Below are positions 8,534 through 16,641 of a DNA stretch of 64,000 nt, piece by piece (within the stretch, counting starts at the first letter, position 1; each line of letters starts with the position of its first letter). The notes under the pieces were generated by a model. That model was not told the origin of the DNA. It saw only the letters and a list, made by a program, of their open reading frames with translations, and did not search any database. A program made the translations under genes and the position numbers. Source of the stretch: an uncultured Pelagibacteraceae bacterium (lineage in GTDB: Bacteria > Pseudomonadota > Alphaproteobacteria > Pelagibacterales > Pelagibacteraceae); assembly GCA_902552985.1 (NCBI GenBank), contig CACDII010000003.1:113203-177202 (forward strand), in the 5' to 3' direction.

Positions 8534-9454
8534 TTTTTTTCCAGATAATAAATAATCTGATATTTGATTAGCAACCATTTCGGCAACCACAATAGATGCT
8601 TCCTTTGTTGAAGCTGCGATATGAGGCGTAAGTATGACTTTTGGATTATTAAATAAAACATTTTCTTTAGCTGGTTCTTTTGAAAAAACATCAACGGCAG
8701 CACCAGCAATTAAATTTTCATTCAGAGCTTCATTTAAATCTTTTTCATCAACTATATTTCCTCTAGCAGCATTAATTACATATGAGGTTGGTTTCATTTT
8801 TTTGAAATGTTCTTTTGTAAGCATAGGTTTTCCATCTGCAGCAGCCTTACAATGAAAGCTAATAATGTCACTTTTGGTTATTAAATCATCGAAATTAGTA
8901 TTTTCTACATGAGGGTAGTCTTTTTTTCTAGACTCTAAAGATTTTGAGTTTACTAATATTTTCATATCAAAACCTTTAACAAGGTTACTTAATCTTACTC
9001 CAACATTTCCAAATCCAATTATCCCTAAGGTTTTTTTTGAAAGTTCAGTACCCTTAATATTTTTTTTCTCCCATTGACCTTTATGAGTAGTTTCATTTGC
9101 AAATGGTGTTCTTCTAAGTACAGACATTATTAGTGCAAATGCATGTTCGGCTGTTGCGTTTGCGTTTCCACCAGGTGTGTTCATAACAATCATATTTTTT
9201 GCTTTAGCCGTTGGAACATCGATATTATCAACTCCAGCGCCAGCTCTTCCTATTACTTTTAAATTTTTTGCAGCTTCGATTATTTTTTTTGTTACTTTTG
9301 TAGCTGATCTAACTACCATTCCATCATATTCAGGAATAATTTTAATGATTTCATCTTCAGATAAACCTGTTTTAACATCTACAGTAATATTATTTTTTTC
9401 AAATATTTTTTGAGCTACATTGCTCATTGAGTCTGAAATTAAAACTTTAGGCAT
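8519..9454 (-). CDS. serA: D-3-phosphoglycerate dehydrogenase, short form
   Basis: SerA oxidises 3-phosphoglycerate to 3-phosphohydroxypyruvate with NAD, the first step of serine synthesis. The 311-residue protein has the NAD motif GIIGFGNVG (144-152) and the 2-hydroxyacid dehydrogenase triad Arg231 (AARG), Glu260 (SKEP) and His278 (PHIA). IGRAGAGVDNIDV (68-80) is typical of SerA. It ends after the catalytic core and lacks the C-terminal ACT or ASB regulatory domains of the 400-530 residue forms, so feedback control by serine through an ACT domain is not expected. It overlaps serC by 8 bases. Confidence 0.86.
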   Translation of the reverse strand: MPKVLISDSMSNVAQKIFEKNNITVDVKTGLSEDEIIKIIPEYDGMVVRSATKVTKKIIEAAKNLKVIGRAGAGVDNIDVPTAKAKNMIVMNTPGGNANATAEHAFALIMSVLRRTPFANETTHKGQWEKKNIKGTELSKKTLGIIGFGNVGVRLSNLVKGFDMKILVNSKSLESRKKDYPHVENTNFDDLITKSDIISFHCKAAADGKPMLTKEHFKKMKPTSYVINAARGNIVDEKDLNEALNENLIAGAAVDVFSKEPAKENVLFNNPKVILTPHIAASTKEASIVVAEMVANQISDYLLSGKKLNTV

Positions 9455-10601
9455 TATTTTTAATTGAGTGATAAGCCCAATCTATCCAAGGTAGCAGTGC
9501 CTTTATATCACTATTTTGCACAGTAGATCCTCCCCAAATTCTTATACTTGGCGGAGCTTTAGGGTAACCGTTAATATCATTTGCAACACCTTCTTTTTCT
9601 AGAATTGAAAATAATTTTTTTAACAATCCTCTTTGATCCTCTTCATTATGTTTAGCGAACCACTCATCTTTAACTAAGATTGTAATACTTGTTGATGATC
9701 TTAATTTTTTATCAGCACACATGAATTTGAAATTTTCGCTTTTAGATATCCAATCTTCACAAATTTTAAGATTTTCATTAGAAATTTTTATCAGTCCCTT
9801 TGTACCGCCTACAGACTCAACCCACTTTAAAGCATCAAGAGCATCTTCAACACATATCATTGAAGGTGTATTTATTATTCCACCTTCAAATATTGCTTTA
9901 ATTAGTTTTTTTTTATTCGCTAGTCTAAATAGTTTTGGAACAGGCCAGGGTGGAACGTAAGTTTCAAGTCTTTCTACAGCACGTGGAGATAAAGCCACCA
10001 TTCCATGCGCTGCTTCAGCACCTAAAACTTTTTGCCAAGACCAAGTGATAACGTCTAATTTTTTACAATCTATGTCCATCGCAAAAATTCCTGACGTGGC
10101 ATCACATATTGTTAAACCTTCTCTATCATCTGGAATCCAGTCACCATTTGGAATTCTTACACCGGCAGTTGTGCCATTCCATGTAAATACTACATCATTT
10201 TTAAAATTTACTTTAGTAAGATCAGGTAGCGTTCCATAATCAGTTACATGGCTATTTACATCCTTCAATTTAAATTGGTCTACAATATCTATAACCCAGT
10301 CTTTACCAAAATTTTCCCACGCAAGCACATCAACACCTCTTTGCCCTAATAGAGACCACATTGCAGCTTCTAAAGCACCTGTATTAGATCCTGTCATTAC
10401 TCCAACTAAATATTCATCAGGTAAATTTAAAATTTTTTTTGATTTAACAATTGCTTCATTTAATCTTTCTTTACAAACTTTATGTCTATGCGATCTTCCA
10501 ATTGGAGAGTCTTTTAAAACATCAATAGTCCAACCAGGACGTTTTGAACATGGACCACTTGAAAAATTTGGATTCTGAGGTTTTTGGCTAGGTTTATCCA
10601 T
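9447..10601 (-). CDS. serC: Phosphoserine aminotransferase
   Basis: SerC is a PLP enzyme that makes O-phosphoserine from phosphohydroxypyruvate and glutamate. The 384-residue protein is of the alphaproteobacterial type: FSSGPCSKRPGW at the start, GRSHRH near 35-40, and the PLP lysine K191 in WSWQKVLGAEAAHG. It overlaps serA by 8 bases. With serA it gives phosphoserine, but no serB phosphatase gene is nearby. The upstream 96-base gap is AT-rich and could hold a promoter. Confidence 0.92.
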   Translation of the reverse strand: MDKPSQKPQNPNFSSGPCSKRPGWTIDVLKDSPIGRSHRHKVCKERLNEAIVKSKKILNLPDEYLVGVMTGSNTGALEAAMWSLLGQRGVDVLAWENFGKDWVIDIVDQFKLKDVNSHVTDYGTLPDLTKVNFKNDVVFTWNGTTAGVRIPNGDWIPDDREGLTICDATSGIFAMDIDCKKLDVITWSWQKVLGAEAAHGMVALSPRAVERLETYVPPWPVPKLFRLANKKKLIKAIFEGGIINTPSMICVEDALDALKWVESVGGTKGLIKISNENLKICEDWISKSENFKFMCADKKLRSSTSITILVKDEWFAKHNEEDQRGLLKKLFSILEKEGVANDINGYPKAPPSIRIWGGSTVQNSDIKALLPWIDWAYHSIKNNA

Positions 10602-10697
10602 AAAATAAATTTAGATATATTGTTTTTTTAAAATATGTCACTATTTTTTTTATATATATTTTTTAGCAATAAATAATGAATAATTGACGCGGTAATT

Positions 10698-11900
10698 TTA
10701 TTCAAAATCGTACGCAACTAAACCATCCAAAGGTTTGGGGTCAAACCAAGTTGATTTAGGGGGCATATTTAATTTTTTATCTGCAAAACTAATTACATTT
10801 TCCATTTGAGTGGCAAATAATGCAAAACCAACTTTCGCTTCGCCAGAATCTACTTTTTTTTCTATACCTTCCAATCCATGGAAACCTGCTAAAAAATCAA
10901 TTCTATTATCATATCTTGGATCTCCAATTCCTAAGGTTGGTTCTAATAAATAATAGTGCAATAAATTTATGTCTAAATTAATAATATGAAATAAATTTTG
11001 GTGTGGTTTCTCCTTAAGCTCCAAAGAATACCATTGTTTTTCTAAATACATTCCAAATATCTGAGATTTTTCTGGTTTATAAGAAGAGCTTTGCTTTTCT
11101 ACTTTAAATTTTTTTTTAACTTCCTTGATAAAATCAGAAGGTGAATACCCATACAAATCTTTTATAAGTCTATTATAATCAAGTATTCTTGCTTGACTTG
11201 TTGGAAAAATTGCTATCATAAAATAATTATATAATTCACTTCCAGTATGATCATGGTTTTTATGTTGTTTAAATTTTGAAAGTTTTAATAATGCGTCCAT
11301 TCTATGATGTCCATCTGCAATATAAATTCTATTTATAGAATTAAATAAATCAGATATTTTTAAAACTTTATTTTCTTCATCAACAACCCACATCTCATGC
11401 TTACTTTGGTCCATACCATTAAATGAGTATTCAGGAGAATTAGCTAATTCTTTTTCAATTAAATCATTGAGTTGTTTATTATCAGGATAAACAGCATATA
11501 TAGGACCTATTTGTGCGTTTAAATTATCCATCTGTTTCATTCTTTTTTGAGATCTTTCAAAAAAAATTTCTTCATGACCTCGTATATGTAAATTATCGTA
11601 AGCAGATAATTTTGCAGTACCAACTATGCCTACTTGCGAATGTTCACCTGTTGATATTTTATAAATATAAAATGAATTCTTTTTATCTTTTGTTAAGATT
11701 GATTTTTTTTTCATTAATTCAAATTGCTCTTTAGACTTAGAATTATCTTTTTCAGCAAAAACGTTTAAATAACTCCAAGAATTATTTTTTTTATGATCTT
11801 TTATAGAGTCTTTTGATAAATGATCAGTGCTAGAAACGGCAACTGTCGAAGCGTTTTCTTTTGTTGGCCTTAAGGCTTTAAATGGATTTATAAAATACAT
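10698..11900 (-). CDS. DUF1015 family protein
   Basis: A 400-residue soluble protein of the DUF1015 family, recognised from INPFKALRP at the start, the GHE segment near 108-110, IYAVYPD (134-140) and the IYIADGHHRMDAL motif (DGHHR at 196-200). The family has no established biochemical role that I know of, but its genes often sit beside serA and serC, as here. DGHHR recalls the motif of ParB/Srx-fold free-serine kinases, which suggests a phosphoserine-related activity; this is inference. It lies between trpB2 (76-base gap) and serC (96-base gap), all leftward. Confidence 0.8.
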   Translation of the reverse strand: MYFINPFKALRPTKENASTVAVSSTDHLSKDSIKDHKKNNSWSYLNVFAEKDNSKSKEQFELMKKKSILTKDKKNSFYIYKISTGEHSQVGIVGTAKLSAYDNLHIRGHEEIFFERSQKRMKQMDNLNAQIGPIYAVYPDNKQLNDLIEKELANSPEYSFNGMDQSKHEMWVVDEENKVLKISDLFNSINRIYIADGHHRMDALLKLSKFKQHKNHDHTGSELYNYFMIAIFPTSQARILDYNRLIKDLYGYSPSDFIKEVKKKFKVEKQSSSYKPEKSQIFGMYLEKQWYSLELKEKPHQNLFHIINLDINLLHYYLLEPTLGIGDPRYDNRIDFLAGFHGLEGIEKKVDSGEAKVGFALFATQMENVISFADKKLNMPPKSTWFDPKPLDGLVAYDFE

Positions 11901-11976
11901 ACAGTTATTTAATTGATCATATAAATTAGAGCAAATCTATTTTTTAGATATAATTATTAAATATTTAATTATTTTT

Positions 11977-13338
11977 TTAAGCGATTTTTGGCAGTTTTTC
12001 TAAAGCTTTATTAACCCCAGCTTCATCATAACTGTCATCTGAAAGTTTATTGTCAAAGTAATCACCGTAAGCTTGCATATCAAAATGACCATGGCCGCAT
12101 AAATTAAATAAAATAGTTTTCTTCTGGCCATTTTTTTTACATTCAATAGCAGCATCTATCGCCCCTTTAACAGCATGAGTTGCTTCCGGCGCAGGGACAA
12201 TACCTTCTGTTTTTGCAAATTTTACACCAGCCTCGAAACATTCTTTTTGTCCAAATGCTTTTGCTTCGATTGCACCAAGATCTACTAAATGACTAAACAT
12301 TGGAGCCATTCCATGATATCTCAAACCACCAGAATGAGTTGACGGTGGCATAAAAGATGATCCCAAAGTGTGCATTTTTACCAACGGAGTGAAGTTACCT
12401 GTGTCTCCAAAATCATATGCAAACTTTCCCTTAGTTAAAGATGGACACGATTTAGGTTCACATCCTATAACTTTTATATCTTTACCTTCTCGAAATTTTT
12501 TTCCTAAAAAGGGAAATGCTAGTCCTGAAAAATTACTTCCTCCACCAGTACATCCAACCAAAATATCAGGATAGTCATTTGCCATTTCCATTTGCAATAT
12601 GGCTTCATTACCTACAATTGTTTGATGCATTAAAACATGATTTAAAACACTTCCTAAAGAATATTTTGTTTTTGGATCCTGAACTGCCATTTCAACAGCT
12701 TCAGAAATAGCTATTCCTAAGCTACCAGTATTATTTGGATCTTTTTCTAGAATTGCTTTACCTGTTTTTGTTCTATTTGATGGACTTGGAAAACAATTTG
12801 CACCATAAGTTTGCATTATCATTTTTCTATATGGTTTTTGCTCAAAACTTACTTTTACCATGTAAACATCCAATTCAATTTTAAAAATAGAACAAGCAAA
12901 AGCTAATGAGCTTCCCCATTGTCCAGCACCTGTTTCTGTTGTAATTTTTTTTGTTCCCTCTTCTTTATTATAAAAGGCTTGAGCTACTGCAGTGTTGGGT
13001 TTATGACTACCTGAAGGACTAACACCTTCATACTTGTAATAAATTTTTGCAGGAGTATCTAATTCTTTTTCAAGTCTTCTAGCTCTATAAAGAGGGGATG
13101 GTCTCCATTGCTTGTAAATCTCTCTTACCGGTTCTGGAATTTCTATTTCTCTTTCTTGAGAAACTTCTTGTCCAATAAGGGCCATTGGAAATAATGGAGC
13201 TAAGTCATCGGGCCCAACTGGTTTTAAAGTTCCTGGATGAAGTACAGGTGATAATGGTTTAGGTAAATCAGCAGAAATATTATACCAAGTTTTCGGTAAT
13301 TTACTTTCTTCTAAAAAAAATTTCGTTGTATCTGACAT
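11977..13338 (-). CDS. trpB2: Tryptophan synthase beta chain-like protein, TrpB2 type
   Basis: A 453-residue fold type II PLP enzyme. The extended N-terminus with WYNISADLP and LHPGTLKPVGPDDL is diagnostic of TrpB2 and absent from TrpB1. PLP lysine K113 lies in SPSGSHKPNTA, ETGAGQWG follows, and GCTGGGSNF binds the cofactor phosphate. TrpB2 enzymes condense indole with serine, usually without a TrpA partner, and no trpA is present here. It lies upstream of DUF1015, serC and serA, so it shares serine as substrate with its neighbours. It may salvage free indole; another serine beta-replacement cannot be excluded. Confidence 0.85.
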   Translation of the reverse strand: MSDTTKFFLEESKLPKTWYNISADLPKPLSPVLHPGTLKPVGPDDLAPLFPMALIGQEVSQEREIEIPEPVREIYKQWRPSPLYRARRLEKELDTPAKIYYKYEGVSPSGSHKPNTAVAQAFYNKEEGTKKITTETGAGQWGSSLAFACSIFKIELDVYMVKVSFEQKPYRKMIMQTYGANCFPSPSNRTKTGKAILEKDPNNTGSLGIAISEAVEMAVQDPKTKYSLGSVLNHVLMHQTIVGNEAILQMEMANDYPDILVGCTGGGSNFSGLAFPFLGKKFREGKDIKVIGCEPKSCPSLTKGKFAYDFGDTGNFTPLVKMHTLGSSFMPPSTHSGGLRYHGMAPMFSHLVDLGAIEAKAFGQKECFEAGVKFAKTEGIVPAPEATHAVKGAIDAAIECKKNGQKKTILFNLCGHGHFDMQAYGDYFDNKLSDDSYDEAGVNKALEKLPKIA

Positions 13339-13398
13339 AATTTAATTTTCTTATTTTCTATAGTTATTTGTTAAAAATCAAGCTTTAATTGAAAAGTA

Positions 13399-15432
13399 TT
13401 ATCTTAAAGAGGCCGCTATATTTCCCCCGTCAACAGTAAGAACAGCTCCTGTAGTTTTTTTTGAAATAGCTAGATGAAAAAAAGCTTTAGCAACATCCTC
13501 GGCCTTAACTTCATTTAATAATAAATTACCTTTCATGTAGTCATCAGTAGTTACTGATCTTGCTTTAGCTCTATTTTTAATCATTTTATCTGTCATTAAT
13601 CCACTTCTTATTCTATCTGCGTTAACTCCATTTGATCTAATTCCAAATGATCCATAATCTACCGCATATTGTTTACACAAACTTAACAATGCAGATTTAG
13701 GTAAACCATATGGTCCAAAATTTTTACCAGGATTTACCGCTTGTTTTGAAATATTAAAAAGTAAACAGCCATTAATATTTTGTTTTTTCATTATTTTGAC
13801 AGCTTCAGAAGCACAATTTTGGTGAGAGAAAAAATTTATTTCAAAACTTTTTCTTAACAAATCATCATTTACTTCACCTATAGTTCCGCTCGGCGCTGTT
13901 CCTGCATTAGAAATTAATATGTCAAATCCACCAAATTTTTTACAAATTTCACTGAAAGCATTTTCAACACTTTTTTTATTTGTTACATCACAATAAATAC
14001 AGGTATCATTAATTTTAGATTGTAATTGAGTAAGTTTTTCACGATTAAAATCAAGAAGAACGACTTCAGCACCATAACTTTTAAACATTTTGTATGTTTC
14101 AAAACCAATAGTTCCCGTACTTCCAGTTATAACAACCACGTTTCCTTCAAGAAGTTTTTTTTGTTTTTTGATTTTTGCTTGTTCTAATGACCAGTATTCA
14201 ACATCAAATAAATCTTTTTCGGGTATAAACTTGTATGTTGAAGTCTCTTCAACTGAAGAAATAACTCTAGCGTTTGTCTCTGTTAGATCACCAGCAATTT
14301 TTGCTGAATTTAAATCCTTTCCAACACTAAACAATCCAACGTTTTGAACTAAAATAACTCTAGGAGAAGTATCAAGCATTATTTTTTTTCCCTTGACTTT
14401 TTTTTTATTTATATTGAAATATTTTATGTATTTTTTTCTATAATTTTTAAATGCTTTTTCTGCATTTATTTTAAATTCTTGAATTGTTGAGTTTTTTTTA
14501 GGTGTTATAACTAAAGGAAAAGGTTTTACTCTAATGACATGGTCTGGAGTTGCTGTTCCTTTAGAAGAATAAGATTTTACATTTTTACCATTTATAAAAT
14601 ATTTTAAATTTTTGCTTGTTCTAAAGTTTAAAATAAATTTTTCATCATTTTTTTCTGATAAAAGACCTCTCAATATTGGTGAAATATCTTGAGCATTAAA
14701 TTTTGTAGGATAATTTGCTATTTGTTTTATTTTTTTAGATTTAAGCTTTCCTATTGCTTTTTCCGCTAGAGAAACATATTTTATCATTAGCCCATAAGCA
14801 TCTTTAGCATTATTAGCAAAGGTAAATATCCCGTGATTCATTAAAATTAAACAATTGATATTTGGGTTTTTGTTATAAACTTCATTTATCTTTTGAGCTA
14901 AACCAAATCCCGGCATCACGTATGGAACAATGCTAACCTTTTTACCAAAAATTTTTTTACAAAAATCTAAAGATCCAGGTCTATTAGTAACATTCATTAT
15001 CGCATCTGAATGAGTATGATCGACGAATTTAAAAGGTAAAAAAGCGTGTAAAAAAGTTTCAACTGAAGGGTTCGGGGATTTTATATTAATTAAATTTCTT
15101 TTTTGATAACTGACCATATCCTCATCGGATAAATATTTTTTATTTTTAAGTGATAGTAGAGGTTGTAATTTTACAGCAGGAAGCCCCTCAGGTTCAATTT
15201 CAGCCATATCCCACCCACTTCCTTTAACACAAAGTACTTCATATTTTTTACCATCAATATCTTTTATAGATGTTTTTACTGAGGTATTTCCACCTCCATG
15301 TAAAACTAATTCTTTGTTTCTACCCAGTAATCTTGTCGTATACACGCGTAACGCCATATCGCTAGAGTGACCAAGATTTTTATATCTTTTGATATATTTC
15401 TTTGCTTCTGAGTTTGACCAATTATTTTTCAA
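13399..15432 (-). CDS. Bifunctional class II aldolase / short-chain dehydrogenase (RhaEW-like fusion)
   Basis: A 677-residue fusion. The N-terminal class II aldolase domain (about 20-240) has the zinc ligands His139 and His141 (HTHSDA) and His200 (MNHG), plus catalytic Glu125 in VETFLHA. The C-terminal SDR (about 430-677) has TGSTGTIG (436-443), Asp461 favouring NAD(H), Ser562, and Tyr575/Lys579 in YGLPK. Known relatives split rhamnulose-1-phosphate and oxidise lactaldehyde, but no rhamnose catabolic genes are present. Here it faces speD-speE and lies near mtnPA, so methylthioribulose-1-phosphate is a possible substrate (inference). The start is TTG, supported by AAGGA eight bases upstream; an in-frame stop lies two codons before it. 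Confidence 0.85.
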   Translation of the reverse strand: MKNNWSNSEAKKYIKRYKNLGHSSDMALRVYTTRLLGRNKELVLHGGGNTSVKTSIKDIDGKKYEVLCVKGSGWDMAEIEPEGLPAVKLQPLLSLKNKKYLSDEDMVSYQKRNLINIKSPNPSVETFLHAFLPFKFVDHTHSDAIMNVTNRPGSLDFCKKIFGKKVSIVPYVMPGFGLAQKINEVYNKNPNINCLILMNHGIFTFANNAKDAYGLMIKYVSLAEKAIGKLKSKKIKQIANYPTKFNAQDISPILRGLLSEKNDEKFILNFRTSKNLKYFINGKNVKSYSSKGTATPDHVIRVKPFPLVITPKKNSTIQEFKINAEKAFKNYRKKYIKYFNINKKKVKGKKIMLDTSPRVILVQNVGLFSVGKDLNSAKIAGDLTETNARVISSVEETSTYKFIPEKDLFDVEYWSLEQAKIKKQKKLLEGNVVVITGSTGTIGFETYKMFKSYGAEVVLLDFNREKLTQLQSKINDTCIYCDVTNKKSVENAFSEICKKFGGFDILISNAGTAPSGTIGEVNDDLLRKSFEINFFSHQNCASEAVKIMKKQNINGCLLFNISKQAVNPGKNFGPYGLPKSALLSLCKQYAVDYGSFGIRSNGVNADRIRSGLMTDKMIKNRAKARSVTTDDYMKGNLLLNEVKAEDVAKAFFHLAISKKTTGAVLTVDGGNIAASLR

Positions 15433-15440
15433 AATTCATT

Positions 15441-15445
15441 TCCTT
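15441..15445 (-). promoter_or_regulatory. Ribosome binding site that supports a TTG start for the aldolase fusion
   Basis: AAGGA on the minus strand ends eight bases before the TTG at 15432-15430. A nearby ATG at 15439 is only one base from this site and opens a frame that stops after five codons. TTG is therefore the better start. Loss of one A in the following A run would instead join that ATG to the gene, so a homopolymer error should be kept in mind. Confidence 0.55.
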
Positions 15446-15453
15446 GTGGATAA
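15445..15453 (-). promoter_or_regulatory. DnaA-box-like sequence between the aldolase fusion and speD-speE
   Basis: The minus strand reads TTATCCACA, a perfect match to the consensus DnaA box, in the 99-base divergent region. It overlaps the last base of the aldolase ribosome binding site. With the copy before guaC it is one of two intergenic matches in this window. A regulatory role is unproven. Confidence 0.25.
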
Positions 15454-15474
15454 AGTTTTACAGCAGTTTTTTAT

Positions 15475-15504
15475 TTGAAAGAAGCAAAAAAATTTGTTTA
15501 GTAT
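15475..15504 (+). promoter_or_regulatory. Possible promoter of the speD-speE fusion
   Basis: TTGAAA at 15475-15480 is followed after 18 bases by TAGTAT at 15499-15504, about 28 bases before the ATG. Both hexamers match the sigma-70 consensus only in part. A GGGAG ribosome binding site at 15520-15524 sits seven bases before the start codon at 15532. Confidence 0.3.
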
Positions 15505-15531
15505 GTCTTATAAGGAATCGGGAGCTTTATA

Positions 15532-16581
15532 ATGGTAAAAAAGGTAGGAGAACATATAACTCTGGATATCATAGGAACTAAGAAAGAATATAGTCCATCA
15601 TTTTATGAAAAGTTAGTATATAAGATTGCAAAAAAAGCAAAAGTTACGGTTCTTGAAATATCAAAACATAAATTTGAGCCGCAAGGTTTTACGCTAGTTG
15701 CGCTATTAGCAGAGAGTCACATCAGTTTTCATACATTTCCAGAAAGAGGCATCATTAGCTTTGATTTCTTTACATGTGGAAAAGTTTCTCCATTAGTTGC
15801 ATTGGATATTTTAAAGAAAGAAATAGACCATAAAAGAATAGTTAAAAAAGAATTTAACCGGGATACAGTTACTCTTTATGACGATATTTACAGTTCGCCA
15901 GGTTTAAAGAAATTTTATGTTGTAAACAATGTATTGGAAGATTTTACATCAAAAGTGGGTCAGCATATAGAAATACTTGATTTAGAACAGTTTGGAAAAT
16001 CTTTATTCATTGACAATGAACTTCAAGTTGCTGCAAACGATGAACATTTATATAGCTCTACTTTTGTAAATTCTAGCCTTAAAATTAGTAAAGACAAAGA
16101 TAAAGCTGCTATTATAGGAGGAGGAGATGGAGGAGTTGCAAGAGAATGTATATCTAAAAATTTTAATTTTATTGATTGGTTTGAATTAGACCCTGAAGTT
16201 GTTCAAGTATGCAATAAACATCTTAGCAAAGTTGGAAACAAAGCAACTAACAAAAATTCTGTAAAATGTATATGGGGAGATGCATTTGAAAGTATAAAAT
16301 CTGTTGAAGATAACAGATATGATAAAATTTTTGTTGATTTAAATGACGATCAATTTTGTATAGACCTAGCAGCAAAAAATATGAAATCTCTAAAAAGAAT
16401 TCTTAAACCAAATGGAGTTATAACAGCTCAAGTTGGAAGCCAAGATAAGAAACCTAAGCAAGTCGATAATTGGCTTAAAGTTTTTAATAAGAGCTTCAAA
16501 AATACAACTTTAGATAGGGTTTATATACCAAGTTTTGACTGTTCCTGGAATTTTGCATCATCTATAAATCATTCAGGCTAA
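15532..16581 (+). CDS. speDE: S-adenosylmethionine decarboxylase / spermidine synthase fusion
   Basis: A 349-residue fusion of two polyamine enzymes. Residues 1 to about 120 are a bacterial-type SpeD: the self-cleavage site is Glu61-Ser62 in AESHISFHTFPE, where Ser62 becomes the pyruvoyl group, and FFTCGK follows. From about 125 on it is SpeE-like, with Gln165, DEHLY near 170-174 and the decarboxy-SAM site IIGGGDGGVARE (195-204). The usual DxxDPxGP amine-acceptor motif is replaced by VDLNDDQF (268-275), so the acceptor may not be plain putrescine. The product MTA would go to MtnP. SpeD relatives can also act as ornithine or arginine decarboxylases, so SAM specificity is likely but not certain. 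Confidence 0.85.
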   Translation: MVKKVGEHITLDIIGTKKEYSPSFYEKLVYKIAKKAKVTVLEISKHKFEPQGFTLVALLAESHISFHTFPERGIISFDFFTCGKVSPLVALDILKKEIDHKRIVKKEFNRDTVTLYDDIYSSPGLKKFYVVNNVLEDFTSKVGQHIEILDLEQFGKSLFIDNELQVAANDEHLYSSTFVNSSLKISKDKDKAAIIGGGDGGVARECISKNFNFIDWFELDPEVVQVCNKHLSKVGNKATNKNSVKCIWGDAFESIKSVEDNRYDKIFVDLNDDQFCIDLAAKNMKSLKRILKPNGVITAQVGSQDKKPKQVDNWLKVFNKSFKNTTLDRVYIPSFDCSWNFASSINHSG

Positions 16582-16632
16582 AAATATCTTTTTAAATCTT
16601 AAATTTTGTGGAATACTCAATTTTATATTATT

Positions 16633-16637
16633 GGAGG
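16633..16637 (+). promoter_or_regulatory. Strong ribosome binding site deciding the start at 16642
   Basis: GGAGG lies four bases before ATG 16642. The in-frame codon at 16606 is a GTG that would place twelve non-signal residues before a clear signal peptide. The start at 16642 is therefore preferred. Such a full Shine-Dalgarno sequence is rare among the genes of this window. Confidence 0.75.
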
Positions 16638-16641
16638 GAAA

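Noticed and set aside
13399..15432. Rhamnose catabolism by the aldolase/dehydrogenase fusion
   Set aside because: No rhamnose isomerase, kinase or transporter is in the window; the rhamnose genes here are biosynthetic. Not ruled out, but not supported.
15433..15531. Riboswitch or structured leader before speD-speE
   Set aside because: I could find no convincing paired elements or known riboswitch core in these 99 bases.
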